Below, in pieces: positions 22,745 through 34,560 of a DNA stretch of 64,000 bases (its first letter is position 1; each line of letters starts with the position of its first letter). The position numbers and the translations under genes are program-made. Location of the stretch: assembly GCF_048773025.1 (NCBI RefSeq), contig NC_133557.1:2682001-2746000 (forward strand). The letters run 5' to 3'. The notes below the pieces were generated by a model, which had not been told where the DNA came from, ran no database searches, and saw only the letters and a list, made by a program, of their open reading frames with translations. This stretch comes from Camelus bactrianus. Its lineage: Eukaryota; Chordata; Mammalia; Artiodactyla; Camelidae.

Positions 22745-25330
22745 AGAAAAAAAAATCTAGGTGTGGCGAATAGGGGTCTGGCTTGGGCTACCTTGAAGGA
22801 GCTTTTCACCAGCCCCAGATCTGAGTCAGTCCTCCTTGAATAGAGAGCCAGGCAGCCCTCAAGTAAGGACTCTTCAAAATGATGGCAAGTACATTCTATA
22901 AATTCCCCGTTTGGCATCTGCAACCGTTTACTCAGGTACCTGCACAATGAGAAGACGGAAATACACAGAACTCTTGAGGCTGATCGGACACAGGCTCTGA
23001 GACAATGCTGGTTCTCGGGTTTCTGGTCACCACTGTGACTCACCAGAGGGGGATAAACAGAAACTTGGCTTCAGTTCATCTCACAAGGGGCCCAACGGGG
23101 CTGTGAAAATCTGCCGTCGTCTTCTTAGCTGTTGAGTCTATGACTGGGGCAGGCTTGCTCTGCAACTGACAGAACCCACCCTCAGAGACCTGGCTCCTGG
23201 AGGGCGTGCTGGTTTTGCAACAGAAGGCCAGAAGGAAGTCTCTGGAGTTCCCCATGCCCACCAAAACCGTAAGCCAAAAGCAAGGTTGATCCCGAGGATT
23301 TCAAAGGGACCATGGCATCACCAAACACTTGAAATATTCAAGAGTATTTTGTCATACAATTTTCTCATTTAATTCACCACTTTGGCCCAAGTAGAAGACA
23401 GACAGTTCTTGGAGGATGACAGTGGATTAATGGAGCTTTAATTTGGCAGAGATTCTTCGGGATTGGAGCCCTACCACACCTAGCATCAGCGACACAGAGC
23501 TGGGAAAATGCAGTGTTCCTATCCCAGTGAGCAGACAGCACAGAAGCAGGTTTCTGCCGACAGTAGGGACAGCCACCCAGCTCCACTCCTGCCTCACTGC
23601 TCTGCTAACATTCTGGTTCAGTGACACTGTGAGCCCACCAGGACCATCAGAATCTCACTGCCTCATAGGATATCAGTTCAACAACAGTGAACTCATAATG
23701 GAAGGGCTCATAGAGCAGAGAGTGGCACATATTCTAGATGCCATATAGACACGGGCATGTGTCAGACTGAAACCCGTGAAAATGGTTTCTGAACGTCCAG
23801 GGGTCTGGGGCATGTGAGAGAGTTCACCCAAAAGAAAAGTCAAGTTTTTGCACCCTGGACCCCTGAGCACTAAGAAGTTAGCACAAACACTGGTGGATAT
23901 ATCTGTGTGTTTCTCTGACTTATATAAATGACCTGAAATGCTGGCAACTTGAGTAAACAGTTTACTAGCAGATACAATGGTGTGCCTGGTTAACCAATGA
24001 CTCTGCCCACTTATGAAATGATACCAGCCCACTGAGGGTGGAGCAGGGAAATCTGCTCAGTAGGCAGAACGCTGAGTAGTGAATTTTGGCCTATAAGGAG
24101 AGGGAGACTGAGATCTGAATACTTACACATTGGTAGAAACTCATAAGGACCAGTGACAAGGACATTTGTGGAAAAGTTGTATGGAGTGGGAAAATATTTG
24201 AATCTGATGTGAATGTTCTCTGAGAGGCCCCACTAAGAACTTATAATAATCTGGACAAGACGACCTGCTCCATGGATGCTGGCCGGCCGCTCTCCCCAGC
24301 TGCCGAAGTACCTGCTCACTGGGTTCATGAGCGATGTGGCCATGGTGGAAGGATGAACTTTATGCTTGGGCTCAACATGGACTTAACTGCACCGAGGCTG
24401 AGCCCTGCCAAATGCCCAGTCTGAGCAGCCCCACAAACTCACTTCACAGGGAGATGGGCCAGCTGTGATGGGTGGATTATATTAGACCTCTTTTACCCCA
24501 GAGGCAGCAATAACTTATCTTCACTGCAGTGGACCTTATCCAGGACGTGGATGTATCCTCTACACCTGCCATGTTTCTGCTAGCCACATTGCCCATGGAC
24601 TTTCTGAAGGCCTCATCCTCATCCACCATCACCACTGAGTGCTTCTGACCAAGAAGCTTATTTTGCAAAGTAAGGCAGTGGGCCCATAAAAGTCAGTGGT
24701 CCTACCAAGCAGTCAAGCAGGGCTCAAATGCAGCTGGCCTTACACGATGGTGGAAAGGTCTACTGAAAATTCAGTTATGATTCAAACTGCAAGGTGGGAG
24801 AGCACGTGGAACTGGGGTAAAATCCTACAAGATGTACCACGTAGTCTGACCAGCACAACAGTTTGGCATTAGCCAGAATACATGGTTCCTGGAACCAAGG
24901 AGTGGAAGTGGGAAGTGACCACCTCAGCAAAGAGTCTGCTTTTCATCCCCATGACTGCATCTTTAATGCTCGAGAAAAGACTGGAACAGAGAGGCTGACA
25001 TGAGTCAGGCTGGAAGTTTGAAGTGCCATGTAACTATCTCAGGCCCTTTATGCCACTAGACAGACAGAAAGGGGAGCTGAAATGTTGTCGGCTCATGAGG
25101 GCATAACCGGGGCACAAGGTATACAGGCAACACAGGCACACAAGGGTTCTGCTGGAGGAGCGTACCCAATCCGAGAAGTGAAGGAGAACCATGGCAGCCT
25201 CAGACAGGCGTGACCACTGACAGCTCAGATCCCTCAGGAAGGAAGGTGTGGGTCACCCTGCCAGGTCAAGAATCCTGACCAGCTGAGTCACTGGCTGAAG
25301 ACAAAGGGAATGGGAAACAAATATTAGAGG
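22745..25330 (+). mobile_element. ERVL-class endogenous retrovirus fossil, internal (pol) region
   Basis: The best-supported part is about 24240-25290. Its nucleotide order matches the protease/integrase end of ERVL/HERV16-like elements: GGGTTCATGAGCGATGTGGC near 24322, GGTGGATTATATTAGACCTC near 24472, then GCCCATGGACTTTCTGAAGG near 24590 and a post-integrase block around CAGCTCAGATCCCTCAGG near 25222. The part from 22745 to 24240 is a weaker, provisional extension. The element is heavily decayed and has no intact frame. Its presence says nothing about host genes nearby. Confidence 0.55.
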
Positions 25331-26330
25331 AGGGAAGATACAAACACCAGCTCTTTATTTCATGTAACTGACTACAAAAGTTAGGATGGTAGCATCTTCC
25401 TAAACTGTCTTCCTTGTTGCATCTACTTATATATTAAATGAGTTTTCTGGCTTTTTATTTAAGGTTTGTGGCAATAGTTAGCTTCCTCATTTGGTCAGTA
25501 GGTAAATTAACATGGGCCGTGAATGAACTGAAGGAGGAAAAACGACACTCAGGAACCTCAGGCTTGGAGCCAGGACACAAGATTTGGGTTCTGTCTCTCC
25601 GGGGAGATGGTGAGCCTGTTACCCCTGTAGCTGGGAGAGTTGTGTTGTCAGGCAAAAGCTTGCTGCTACTGTTTAGGAGTTTATAGAAGAAGGAAGCCAA
25701 CAGGAAAACTCCGGTGGATATTTGTAACTTGCATCCACTTATCCAAAGCTTCAGACCATCCTCCCTGTGTTTTGGTAACTTCCCACATTTTGTGAGTCCC
25801 AGTTTCCCAAGGTGAAAGGCAAGCGCTTTGTGCTCCCTGGCTCCCCTGCAGCTAGGATGGAGGCGTGGGGTCTGGTTTTGCCTTGCAGTGGGCCCGGAGG
25901 GAGGAGCACTGTGTTGCGGCCACGGGCCAGGCCGCTAACATTTACAGGCTGGGCCAAAGGCTGACGCCTGGCCCTGAGTATGGCAGACAGCACTGAAACG
26001 GCGCACGTACCAAAGTCGTCCCCATCCCGTGATGGAGGCTGTGCTTGAGAACCGGGCGGCCTGGTCCTCCCACAGGTAGAGTCTGTGAACTATCTAGTAT
26101 CTTTAATCAACTTCTCTGTTGAAGAGGCAGACAGATCCTGGTTAGTCTCAAGCAGAAATGAAATTAAATAAAGGACATCAGGCAACTCAGGTTCCTGGTC
26201 ACAAAAGGTTTTAAAGCTGGAGATCATCACATTTTTGTCTTCGAGAGGCCACTTTGGCAGCAGAGGTGTGGATGAATGGGAAGGGAAATCGGGAGGCTGT
26301 GGCAGTGATTCAAGAACTGATTAAGAAGGT
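25331..26330. other. No gene seen
   Basis: Unassigned. The section 25840-26070 has a raised CpG content (about a dozen by eye). Opposed frames of 80-82 codons at 25438-25993 are not credited. Confidence 0.4.
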
Positions 26331-26542
26331 CCCTGGTTGGGGGGGTGTATAGCTTAGTGGTAGAGCGTGTGCCTAGCAAGCACAAGGTCTTGGGTTCAAT
26401 CCCCAGTACCTGCATATACATCTGTATATATATAAAGCCTAATTACCTCCTCCTCTACAAACAGCAACAACAAAACATACAGTGCTGTGTGTCAATTCTA
26501 TCTCAATAAAACTGGAAGAAAAAATAATAAAAACAAAACAAA
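26331..26542 (+). mobile_element. Vic-1 type tRNA-derived SINE (camelid), long-tailed copy
   Basis: The head contains a pol III A box TAGCTTAGTGG (26350-26360) and a B box GGTTCAATCC (26393-26402), as in an alanine-type tRNA. The camelid-specific GCACAAGGTCTTGGGTTCAA lies between. A CCTAATTACCTCCTCC region follows, then an A-rich tail. The tail also holds a GTCAATTCTATCTCAATAAA stretch that looks like an L1 3' end. AAGAAGG occurs at 26323-26329 and 26543-26549, a plausible target-site duplication. This family is the main evidence for Camelidae. Confidence 0.9.
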
Positions 26543-26550
26543 AAGAAGGA

Positions 26551-27730
26551 CTTTGACCAAGAGAGTGAGAATGGAAAAAAGAGAAAAAATTAAAATGAAA
26601 AAGGCAAACAGCCCAATACAAAGATAAGCACTGGCTGTAAACACATAAAGATAATAATCGAAGAGCATGGTCTTTATGTGGGCTGCCAGACCAGCAAGAA
26701 CACAAAACACTGGTGACACCCAATATTGGAAATGCTAAGGGGGAAAATATTAATGAGGTAGAACTGACAGAAAATGACAGTTAAGTCTTTAAGAAAACTT
26801 TCTTACAATACTCATTTTTACTGAATCTACTGAAATAACAATTTCAGGTCACTTAAAAAGGATGAGGCTATTGGCAAATGTCTGTGCTGTGCTGTTCGCT
26901 AAGTTTATGTCAATACTCTTTGTATTCCTCAATGAGATACGATTACGGAAAAGACCTCAAAGTCCTTTATGTTATTTTTTATAAAAGATAACTCAGGGCT
27001 CCCAAGATATGAGTTTTATTAAAGCAAAGTTACCAGCCTGGCAACTCTAGCTCACCCAGCATTATGCGTCTATCCCATGATGAACACATTAGCATTACTA
27101 GGATCTGGAAATGGAAAAGGGGAGAAACTCATGCAAATGGGAGAAGGTCCCCAATTTACACAAAAAGCATAAACACATTTACCCAAACCACCAATACAGT
27201 AACAGCAACTCCATTTTTAGGGAACATGAGATACAGAAATGAACACCGAGGGGGAAATAGGCAAGGCCTTATAGTCCGTGGCTTTGAAACCGCTCTTGGA
27301 AAGGCATTTAAAGTAAGGTATGGAAGCCACTGAGAACAAGCAGTTTCCATTTCCAGTGATGCTGGTAATAAACAATCTGGGGCGGGGGCACCACCGAGCG
27401 GGACCGCTTTGTCCCTGCGGATGTGCATAGCCCAGAAGACGGCGAACCTCGGCCCACTGTGCAAAGCAGCCTTGTGGGCGAACAATGCTCCGACCTTCAG
27501 GAAAGTCACAGTTTAGCGTGAGGTTAAGTACTCATAACCAGAAGCTGAGTTATCTGTTTATGCCCTTGAGTTAAATAGCAAGGTAACTTAGAGGAAAGAA
27601 AGAGGCTCTGGAGTGGTAACCGTTCAATCTGGACCACCAAAGGGAAGGGGAAAGGCAGGTGAATTGATTCTGACACCACTATAACACAAGGTGACCAATG
27701 TTATAACGGCATCATGAGCACAGAAGAGAG
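26551..27730. other. No gene seen
   Basis: A-rich to mixed sequence with no recognised repeat. A short CpG-rich patch (about 11 CpG by eye) lies at 27380-27500. Frames of 89 codons (+) and 117 codons (-) at 27064-27509 oppose each other and are not credited. Confidence 0.4.
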
Positions 27731-27734
27731 GAAA

Positions 27735-27960
27735 CTGAGGGTGACTTTGAAGAAGTACCATTTGAGTTAGGTCTTAAAAGTTGACTCCTAGGAGTTTTCC
27801 AGAGAAAAGAGAAACCTGTAAGTGTAAAGGCACCAAGGTCTAAAGGATGTCGGTTTGCAGGAAATAGAAAAGTGAGTGGCAGGAGGAGACAAGGCAGGAG
27901 AGCTAAGTCAAGGCAGGCCTCGACCTCAGTAGTTAGAGGAAAGCTATGTCCATGTATGTA
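27735..27960 (-). mobile_element. L2 fragment, antisense (first of two)
   Basis: The + strand reads GTACCATTTGAGTTAGGTCT near 27757, then AGGAGTTTTCCAGAG and AAGTGTAAAGGCACCAAGGT near 27821. This is the antisense L2 3' UTR order. It is followed at once by a second antisense L2 that restarts from the 3' end. Confidence 0.55.
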
Positions 27961-27974
27961 ATTTGTCACCTGTA

Positions 27975-28460
27975 GGAACATTTTTTAAGTACCTACTGCA
28001 ACCTGAAAACATGCTCCCTGCTGGAGATACAATGGATCATCAAACAGAACCTGTCTTTGAGGCGCTTACACATTTGTGGAGAGATCGACATTCATCAAAT
28101 GGTGTCAATGGAAGTTCAGGAGGCTCGTGGGCCTGTAACAAGGGAGCCTGTGACAGGATAAACTTCCCTGCGGAGTGGACTTCGAGCAGAGAGCTGAAAG
28201 CAGCAGAGGGGAAGGGGAGGACCAACGTAGGCAGAGGCCCCAAGGTGAGCAGAAGAATGGAACAGTGGAAGAGAGGACTTGAGTCTGCTCTGGCTGAAGC
28301 AAAAAAGAAGGAAAACGTTACACCAGGTGAGGCTGGAGAGGCAGCCAACCACTCCAGAGATCTCGGCCTTTGTCCTGGAGCCCTGGGCAAGTCCTGCAGG
28401 GCTTTATGCACAAGATCAGACCTGTGATGTTGGGGGATTCCTCTAACTGAAGTGTCGACA
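27975..28460 (-). mobile_element. L2 3' end, antisense (second of two)
   Basis: It starts TTAAGTACCTACTGCAACCT, reads GCTCCCTGCTGGAGATACAA near 28012, GAGGCGCTTACACATTTGTG near 28059, and GGCAGAGGCCCCAAGGTGAG near 28230. This is a long, ordered match to antisense L2. The 154-codon + frame and 176-codon minus frame here are artefacts of old GC-rich repeat sequence. Confidence 0.65.
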
Positions 28461-28850
28461 GCAGGTGGGGCAGCGGCCAGAGCTGCTGCAGGCGTCCAGG
28501 TGTCCAGGTGAGGCGGGAGCAGGGACCGGCTGGGAGCAGCAGAGAAGGGGACAAGCTCTGGTGTGAACATCAGAAGACGTGATTGGTTAGAGGTGAACTC
28601 TTCTCAGAAGTACTGAGGGGAAGGAAGATGGTGCTTTCACCCCAAGTCATCTTTCAAAGAGGGATGCTCAGCACAGCTTTTTCACTAACGAGTGAAGAGC
28701 CCATGGTTGCATCAGCATCATCCCACCTCGCTCTGGGAATTAACCTCAGTCACTACTCTTCTCACCACAAGGAAGCCCAGCATTTGTCCTCAAAGGCTTC
28801 ATGAGAGAAAAAGAGGCTTCTGATTTGTGACTGTACATTAGATTAACCAA
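28461..28850. other. No gene seen
   Basis: Unassigned sequence between the antisense L2 and L1-derived DNA. Confidence 0.4.
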
Positions 28851-29110
28851 CTTAGAGGCAAATGACAAATTGAGCAGAGCCATTTGCAACATATACAACA
28901 CACAAAGCATTAATGTCCTTCAGGAGCTCTTACAAACCAACAGAAGTATGAACATGAAACAGAAATAAAGAGATTGAAGTATGCAAATACACAGATCATC
29001 AGAATGTTCCTGCACCACTGCTTCCAACAGTGAAAATATTAGATGCAATCTAAATATCCCACTGATAAGAGTATGGACACTTAATGGAATCTATGCAGTC
29101 ATTAAAAACA
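28850..29110 (+). mobile_element. Probable old L1 3' fragment
   Basis: It ends TAATGGAATCTATGCAGTCA then TTAAAAACAGTGTTGTGG, which resembles the L1 'ggaatactatgcagccattaaaaag' block. The earlier part is only loosely L1-like. Confidence 0.4.
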
Positions 29111-29111
29111 G

Positions 29112-30655
29112 TGTTGTGGACCCCAAATGGCCAAAAGGATCTTGAAAAACAAAATCAAAATTGGAAAATTTGTATCTCCTAATTTCACAACTTACTACAA
29201 AGTTATGGTAATCAAAACAGTGCAGTATGGGCATAAAGACAGACATACAGACCAATGGAACAGAACAGAGAGTCCAGAAATAAACCCTCATATTTATGGT
29301 CAAATGATTTTCAATAACGGTGCCAAGGCCATCCAATGGGGAAGAGGACAGGCTTTTCAATGAATGATGCTGGGAAAACTGGATAACCACATGCAAAAGA
29401 ACAAAGTTGGACCCTTACCTTAAATCATATAAAAAAATTAACTCAAAATCAAACAAAGACCTAAATGTAGCAGCCAAATCTATAAAACTCTTAGAAGAGA
29501 AAATAGGGAAAAGCTTTGTGACATTGAATTTTGCGATGATTTCTCGGATATGACAACAACTGGCTACATCAAAATTAAAACCGTTTGTGGTCAAAGGGCA
29601 TTATCACGAGACTGAAAGGGCATGCTCTCAGAATGGGGGAAAATATGCGCAAATCATATCTGAAAGAGATTAGTATCCAGAATATATAAAGAATGCCTGC
29701 AACTCAAACAAATGAACAAACAACCTAATTTAAAAATGAGCCATGGACATAAATAGGCATTTCTCCAAAGATACACAAATAGTTGAAACGACGGTCAACA
29801 TCATTAATCATTAGAGAAATGCAAACCAAAACCACAGTGTCACATCACTTCACAGCTATTAGGATAACTATTGTCTAAACAACAAAAAATAAGTGTTGGC
29901 AAGGTGGCAGAGAAATTGGAACCCTCGTGCATTGTTGGTGAGAATGTAAAATACTGTAGTTGTTATCGAGAACAGGATGGCAGTTCCTCAAAAATTAAAA
30001 AAGAAATTAAACATAGAATTACCAATGATCCACATCCAGGCATATACACACCCTGAGAATTGAAAGCAGGGACTCAAACAAATATTTATACATCGATGTT
30101 CACAGCAGCATTATTCACAACAGCCGAAAGTTGGAAACAACCCAACTGTCTACTGACAGATGAGTAGATAAACAAAGTGTGGTGTGTGTGTGTATGTCCC
30201 TATACATTCATATACCTATACACATATATAATATTTACATAACATATAGATGTATATTATATGAACATTATTCAGCCCCGAGAAGGAAAAACATTCTGAT
30301 AAATGCCACAACATGGATGAACTGAAAACACTATGCTAAATAAAATAAGCCAGACAGAAAAGAGTAAATACTGCATGATTCCACTTATATGAAGTACCTA
30401 CACTGGTCCAATTCATAGAGCCAGCAAGCAGAAAAGTGATTACCAGGAGCTGCAGGGGGCAGTTATGGGGAGCTGAGGTTTAACGGATAAAAAGTTCCAG
30501 CTCGGGATGATGACGAGGTTCTGGACCCTGAGGGTGACGCCTGCACAACAACACGAATGCTTTTCCTGTTGCTACATCGTAGTCCTGAAAATGGCTAAAA
30601 TGGTAAATTCTATGATGTGAATAGTTTACTGCAATAAACAAAATTTAAAAAGTGG
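29112..30655 (+). mobile_element. L1M ORF2 3' part and 3' UTR
   Basis: Clear L1 order: TACAAAGTTATGGTAATCAA near 29197, GACCAATGGAACAGAACAGA near 29250, ATGATGCTGGGAAAACTGGA near 29363, GGAAACAACCCAACTGTCTA near 30132, and a tail ending TTACTGCAATAAACAAAATT near 30627. It keeps about 1.5 kb, the longest single sense L1 in the window, but the frame is broken many times. TG- and TA-rich simple sequence lies at 30178-30262. Confidence 0.88.
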
Positions 30656-31615
30656 TGCTGTATGGGTTTTAAAGGACTTTTATATTATGTCAGGTGGGAA
30701 AAAAGAGATTACAAAATTGTCTGCACAGCAAGATCACTTTGCTGTTGAAAAACAAATTTCTTGCCCGCATGCGCCCAAGGAAGGGCTGTGAGTTTCCTCT
30801 TGGGGCCAGAACAGCACATGTGCCCTACCTGTGATGGAGGCGGGAGACTGAGTATCTAGCTTCCTTCACTCAGGAGAGGGGTGGTGGTGGTGTATCTGAG
30901 AATCAGCACTGACCACAAGCCACTGCCACACCAGAGACGGAGGTCCTGCAACTTTCTCTGCTCCTTCTCCGTCTGAACTGGTTATAAAGTGAGATCAGCC
31001 AGGACCGTGGGGTATGAGGAGGCAAGCTCCTAAGGCTGTGCTCAAGAAGATTCAAATTGTTACTAAGCAAAATGCCAAAGCGTCATCTAATACAGTATTG
31101 TTTGGACTGAAAATTCCATTTGTTCTAAGCTTTCAGTTTGGATAAACTTCATGAGTCTGTCTCCTTATCAGCTGTGCCAGAGGAAACACTGCAGACTAAG
31201 TAGACCTTCAAAGGGGAGTGAGTACTTGACACAGTTCTGCTCTGAAGGAAGTGCTGGATTAGCATAATCTAGTTCACGGGCCACTGGGCACCATCCTGAG
31301 GATGAACGCCAGGGTTGACTGTATTTGTACTACAAACAGTGCCGGGAAATGCCGACTGGAAGTAAAAAAATTAAAAACACAACGACGACAGAGTGGAGAG
31401 ACAATGGGGCTGGGGGTCAGGTTCTGCCACTTGTCACCCAAGTCCTCCTTTGTTCAACGTATCCCTGAATCTGAATCTCAGGCCCTGGGCTAACTGCTGG
31501 GGGCGGGGAGACAGGGGAGAAGGTGCCAGAGAAACAGGGACCCCCTTAGACATACAATCCTCAGCTTCTTCACCTCTAACTCAGAGATGTTACCATTCTC
31601 AACATGCTAGCAGGA
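30656..31615. other. No gene seen
   Basis: Unassigned mixed sequence. No RNA gene or named repeat was recognised. Confidence 0.4.
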
Positions 31616-31616
31616 T

Positions 31617-31848
31617 AACAGGGCAGGATATTTCAACCTCCGTGCCCTCGATGTTTTGGGCAGGCAGTGCCTTGTGGGGGCTGCCCTGTGCACTGGAGGG
31701 CAGTTGGTGGCATCCCTGGTTTTGGCCCACCAGATGGGCCAGCAGCTCCCTGCCATGGCTCCCACCCCAGTTATGACAATCAAAACTGTCTGCAAACATT
31801 ACCGAATGTCCCCTGGGGCAAAGTCACCCCCAGCTGAGGACCTCTGAA
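31617..31848 (-). mobile_element. Charlie-like DNA element
   Basis: The + strand reads TTTCAACCTCCGTGCCCTCG near 31630, TGGTGGCATCCCTGGTTTTG near 31706, AGTTATGACAATCAAAACTG near 31769 and GTCCCCTGGGGCAAAGTCAC near 31808. It is the reverse complement, in order, of the element at 52225-52438. The family (hAT-Charlie, MER-type, 'ggttctcaac' termini) is remembered rather than searched; subfamily not named. Confidence 0.65.
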
Positions 31849-32156
31849 ATACATGAAAGCATTAAAAAAAGCAGAAAGCCCCAAATCAAGTCAGTATTAA
31901 TGTAAATCCATCTGTAAGACCACTTGTTGAAAACAAAAATCCTTTAAAGAATTTATAGTTTTCTTAGGAATGTTTTTTCTATTTTTATATATTTGCCTAC
32001 CATTAAAAGCCCTTCAGGGCTTTTTGGTTAATATTCTTTACCCAAACAAAGCATCTTCATTAGAACATATTTTTTAAATGTATCACTGTACTAACATGAC
32101 AGTCAGAGTCAAACTTAATTTCCATCTCTACAAAGCAGAAATTTTATCCAGAATCA

Positions 32157-32294
<138 letters not shown>

Positions 32295-34357
32295 CTAAAG
32301 TAAATAAAAAAAATCAGATATAACTTTCTCATTCAATGCAATGCAGAAAAGTCAATATCATGCACATTAAGAAGCCAAAAATAAGCATTTCACTTGGTTT
32401 GCGTTTTAATTTACTATAAATGATGAAAGGAATGTTGTATGTGCTCACAGATAACACCAGATTTAAACTTGCCATTGAGGTTTGTTGGAAACCATGATGC
32501 TGGCTCACGCTGTGATCTAAGAGATACATTTCATTTCTCTCTGACTCAGTTCCACATTTCTAAAAGGAAGATGAAAATACTTCAGTGTAAAAATTGGGGT
32601 GATGAGGTGATGAAATCAGTGAGGGAAAGACTGTTTTCTTGTAAATATCAACCAATCATATTGGGACAAATAGAAGAAAGAAGTCAAACAGAGCCAATGC
32701 CGGCTGGAGGCGGGTGCCCCAGAGATCTGCCTGAGGTGGCTGGGCGGGGGACCATGGGAAGGAGCCAGGGCAGAGTCAGAAGGAACCCTGACCCCAAACC
32801 AGCCACCAGGCGGCAGCCCCCCTCAGCTTCATATGGGGGACACAAGGCACAGTGTCACCAGATCTTCCCATTTGTTTCAGAGGAGCTGGAAACAGTGATT
32901 TTTATACAAAAATGTCCCACTTTTCAAACTTGGTTCAAAAAACTTTTAACATCTAAGCACCATAATTCATTAGCTTCTGGGCTCAGGTTTACAAATCTAC
33001 TGAAAAGAACAGCATTGAGTAGTGTGGGCTGAACAGAGAACTGGAAATCAGGAATTTGATTTTTCTTCCACAATCCTGTTGATACTATACATGCTCTGTG
33101 AAAATGGAACTATAGTCACCTATTAATGGTAAAAATAATTTAACTTCTTATATTTGTCAAAAGTAGATTAATATTTATTAGGGAACAGAAACACATGGTT
33201 TTAACACAATGTCAACATACCGCACCACTAGCAAATTCGTGAAACTATTGTTTCATGTATCGGTGTTATTTATGAATGGAGAAACACAACCTTAAAAGTC
33301 AAACCACACAATGAGATGAGACTGCCCTTTTGAGCTACACTACAGAAACTGGTAACCTGATGCTGGGAAAGGAAAAAATTGCACACAAATCTAAATTTCT
33401 TCATTTAGATTAAGAGCTGATGTGTCAGGACTGATAATTCTGGTTCAGTTCCCAAGGACTCTGCAGACGGCTTGGAGTTGCGAGGTCACCTCAAACCTGT
33501 TTCACTGGTTTCTCGCAATGCCATCTCGGGTTGATCTCTTAGAATCTTCATAAATTCAAATGACACCAAAGTTTCACGCTGCTTCAAGGGGCAACGTGAG
33601 CCAAACGCTTCTTTTATTGCAAATACATGTACTCCTCCAACAGTAGAGAAAACCCTGGATTTCACTCACAAATATAAGTTTCTCGATAAGACACCAACAC
33701 TCCATCTCCTCTCACCTGCTCTCATTTTATAGCCCAAGGATGCTGTGCCTCGTGGAGGACAGATAGCCCTTTACAGTTGAGGGTTTTGGCAGTGTTCACG
33801 CAACAGAGAGGCAGCCTTGCCTCACACTGTTGTTTTAACAATTAAAGAATTTTGCTTCACATGCAGGGTTCAACTATGACTGAGCTAGAAAATATGTGGA
33901 AGACCTACATGGAAACAAGGATTGTTAAAATTTGGCCATAAATGCCCTATAAGGCCAGGACTAAAAATAGCCTGACAAAAATAAAGCAGAGGCCCATCCA
34001 CATAAACGTTCTCCCTATAGTTACGGGGCTTTCCTCCCATGAGTCAGGTCTGACAAACGGAAGGCAGACCTTGAGCCCTGTGGTCCAGATGCCCGAGCAA
34101 CTGACCACACCACCCTTGGCGAAGCATTTTCTTCAGAACCACAGCGAGGCGAGAAAGGACAAATTCCCAGCTGCACTGAGGGGTCAGTGGGAAGACCAAG
34201 TCCAAATCAATGAGCAAGACGGCCAACATCTCCGGGCTGCCGGGGGCTCATGAGCACGTCCCCAAGTCTGCAAATGGAACAGTCTGAGTTCAACTGTTTG
34301 GGAACAGAGACTACTCACGCTGGACTCAAAATAAATATGTGTTTAATACATGTAATT

Positions 34358-34381
34358 AGTTCCCTTTTGTGAAAGGGAACT
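34358..34381. repeat. Perfect inverted repeat (10-bp stem, 4-base loop)
   Basis: AGTTCCCTTT (34358-34367), loop TGTG, AAAGGGAACT (34372-34381). The stem pairs perfectly. No U-run or known RNA context follows. Confidence 0.9.
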
Positions 34382-34522
34382 GGATATTCTTAAGACTTTC
34401 ACTGCATAAAGTAACGGGTAAATGCAATCAAACTGATTGCTCATGAAATTATTAGAAAAAGATGAACGCACTGGGACACTGAACATGGGCTAACGTCCTG
34501 TCCTCAACTAGACTTTCTCCTT

Positions 34523-34528
<6 letters not shown>

Positions 34529-34558
<30 letters not shown>
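34529..34558. repeat. (CA)n microsatellite
   Basis: About 15 uninterrupted CA units followed by TATTAT. Confidence 0.95.

Positions 34559-34560
<2 letters not shown>

Noticed and set aside
23038-23053. CACCAGAGGGGGA and, at 19050, CACCAGAGGGC as CTCF cores
   Set aside because: Each departs from the core at two or more positions, so they are weaker than the two motifs kept.
26340-26410. Possible tRNA gene (A and B boxes, GGTTCAATCC)
   Set aside because: The same unit occurs three times with a poly-A-like tail, flanking duplications and no acceptor stem closure; it is the Vic-1 SINE head, not a tRNA gene.
28040-28570. 176-codon minus and 154-codon plus frames
   Set aside because: Both read through an antisense L2 copy.
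32439-33032. 197-codon open frame on the plus strand
   Set aside because: No known family is recognised, composition changes abruptly inside it, and there is no promoter, splice pattern or neighbour to support a gene.
34358-34381. Perfect hairpin as a microRNA or terminator
   Set aside because: The stem is only 10 bp with a 4-base loop, far short of a pre-miRNA, and rho-independent terminators do not apply to a mammalian genome.
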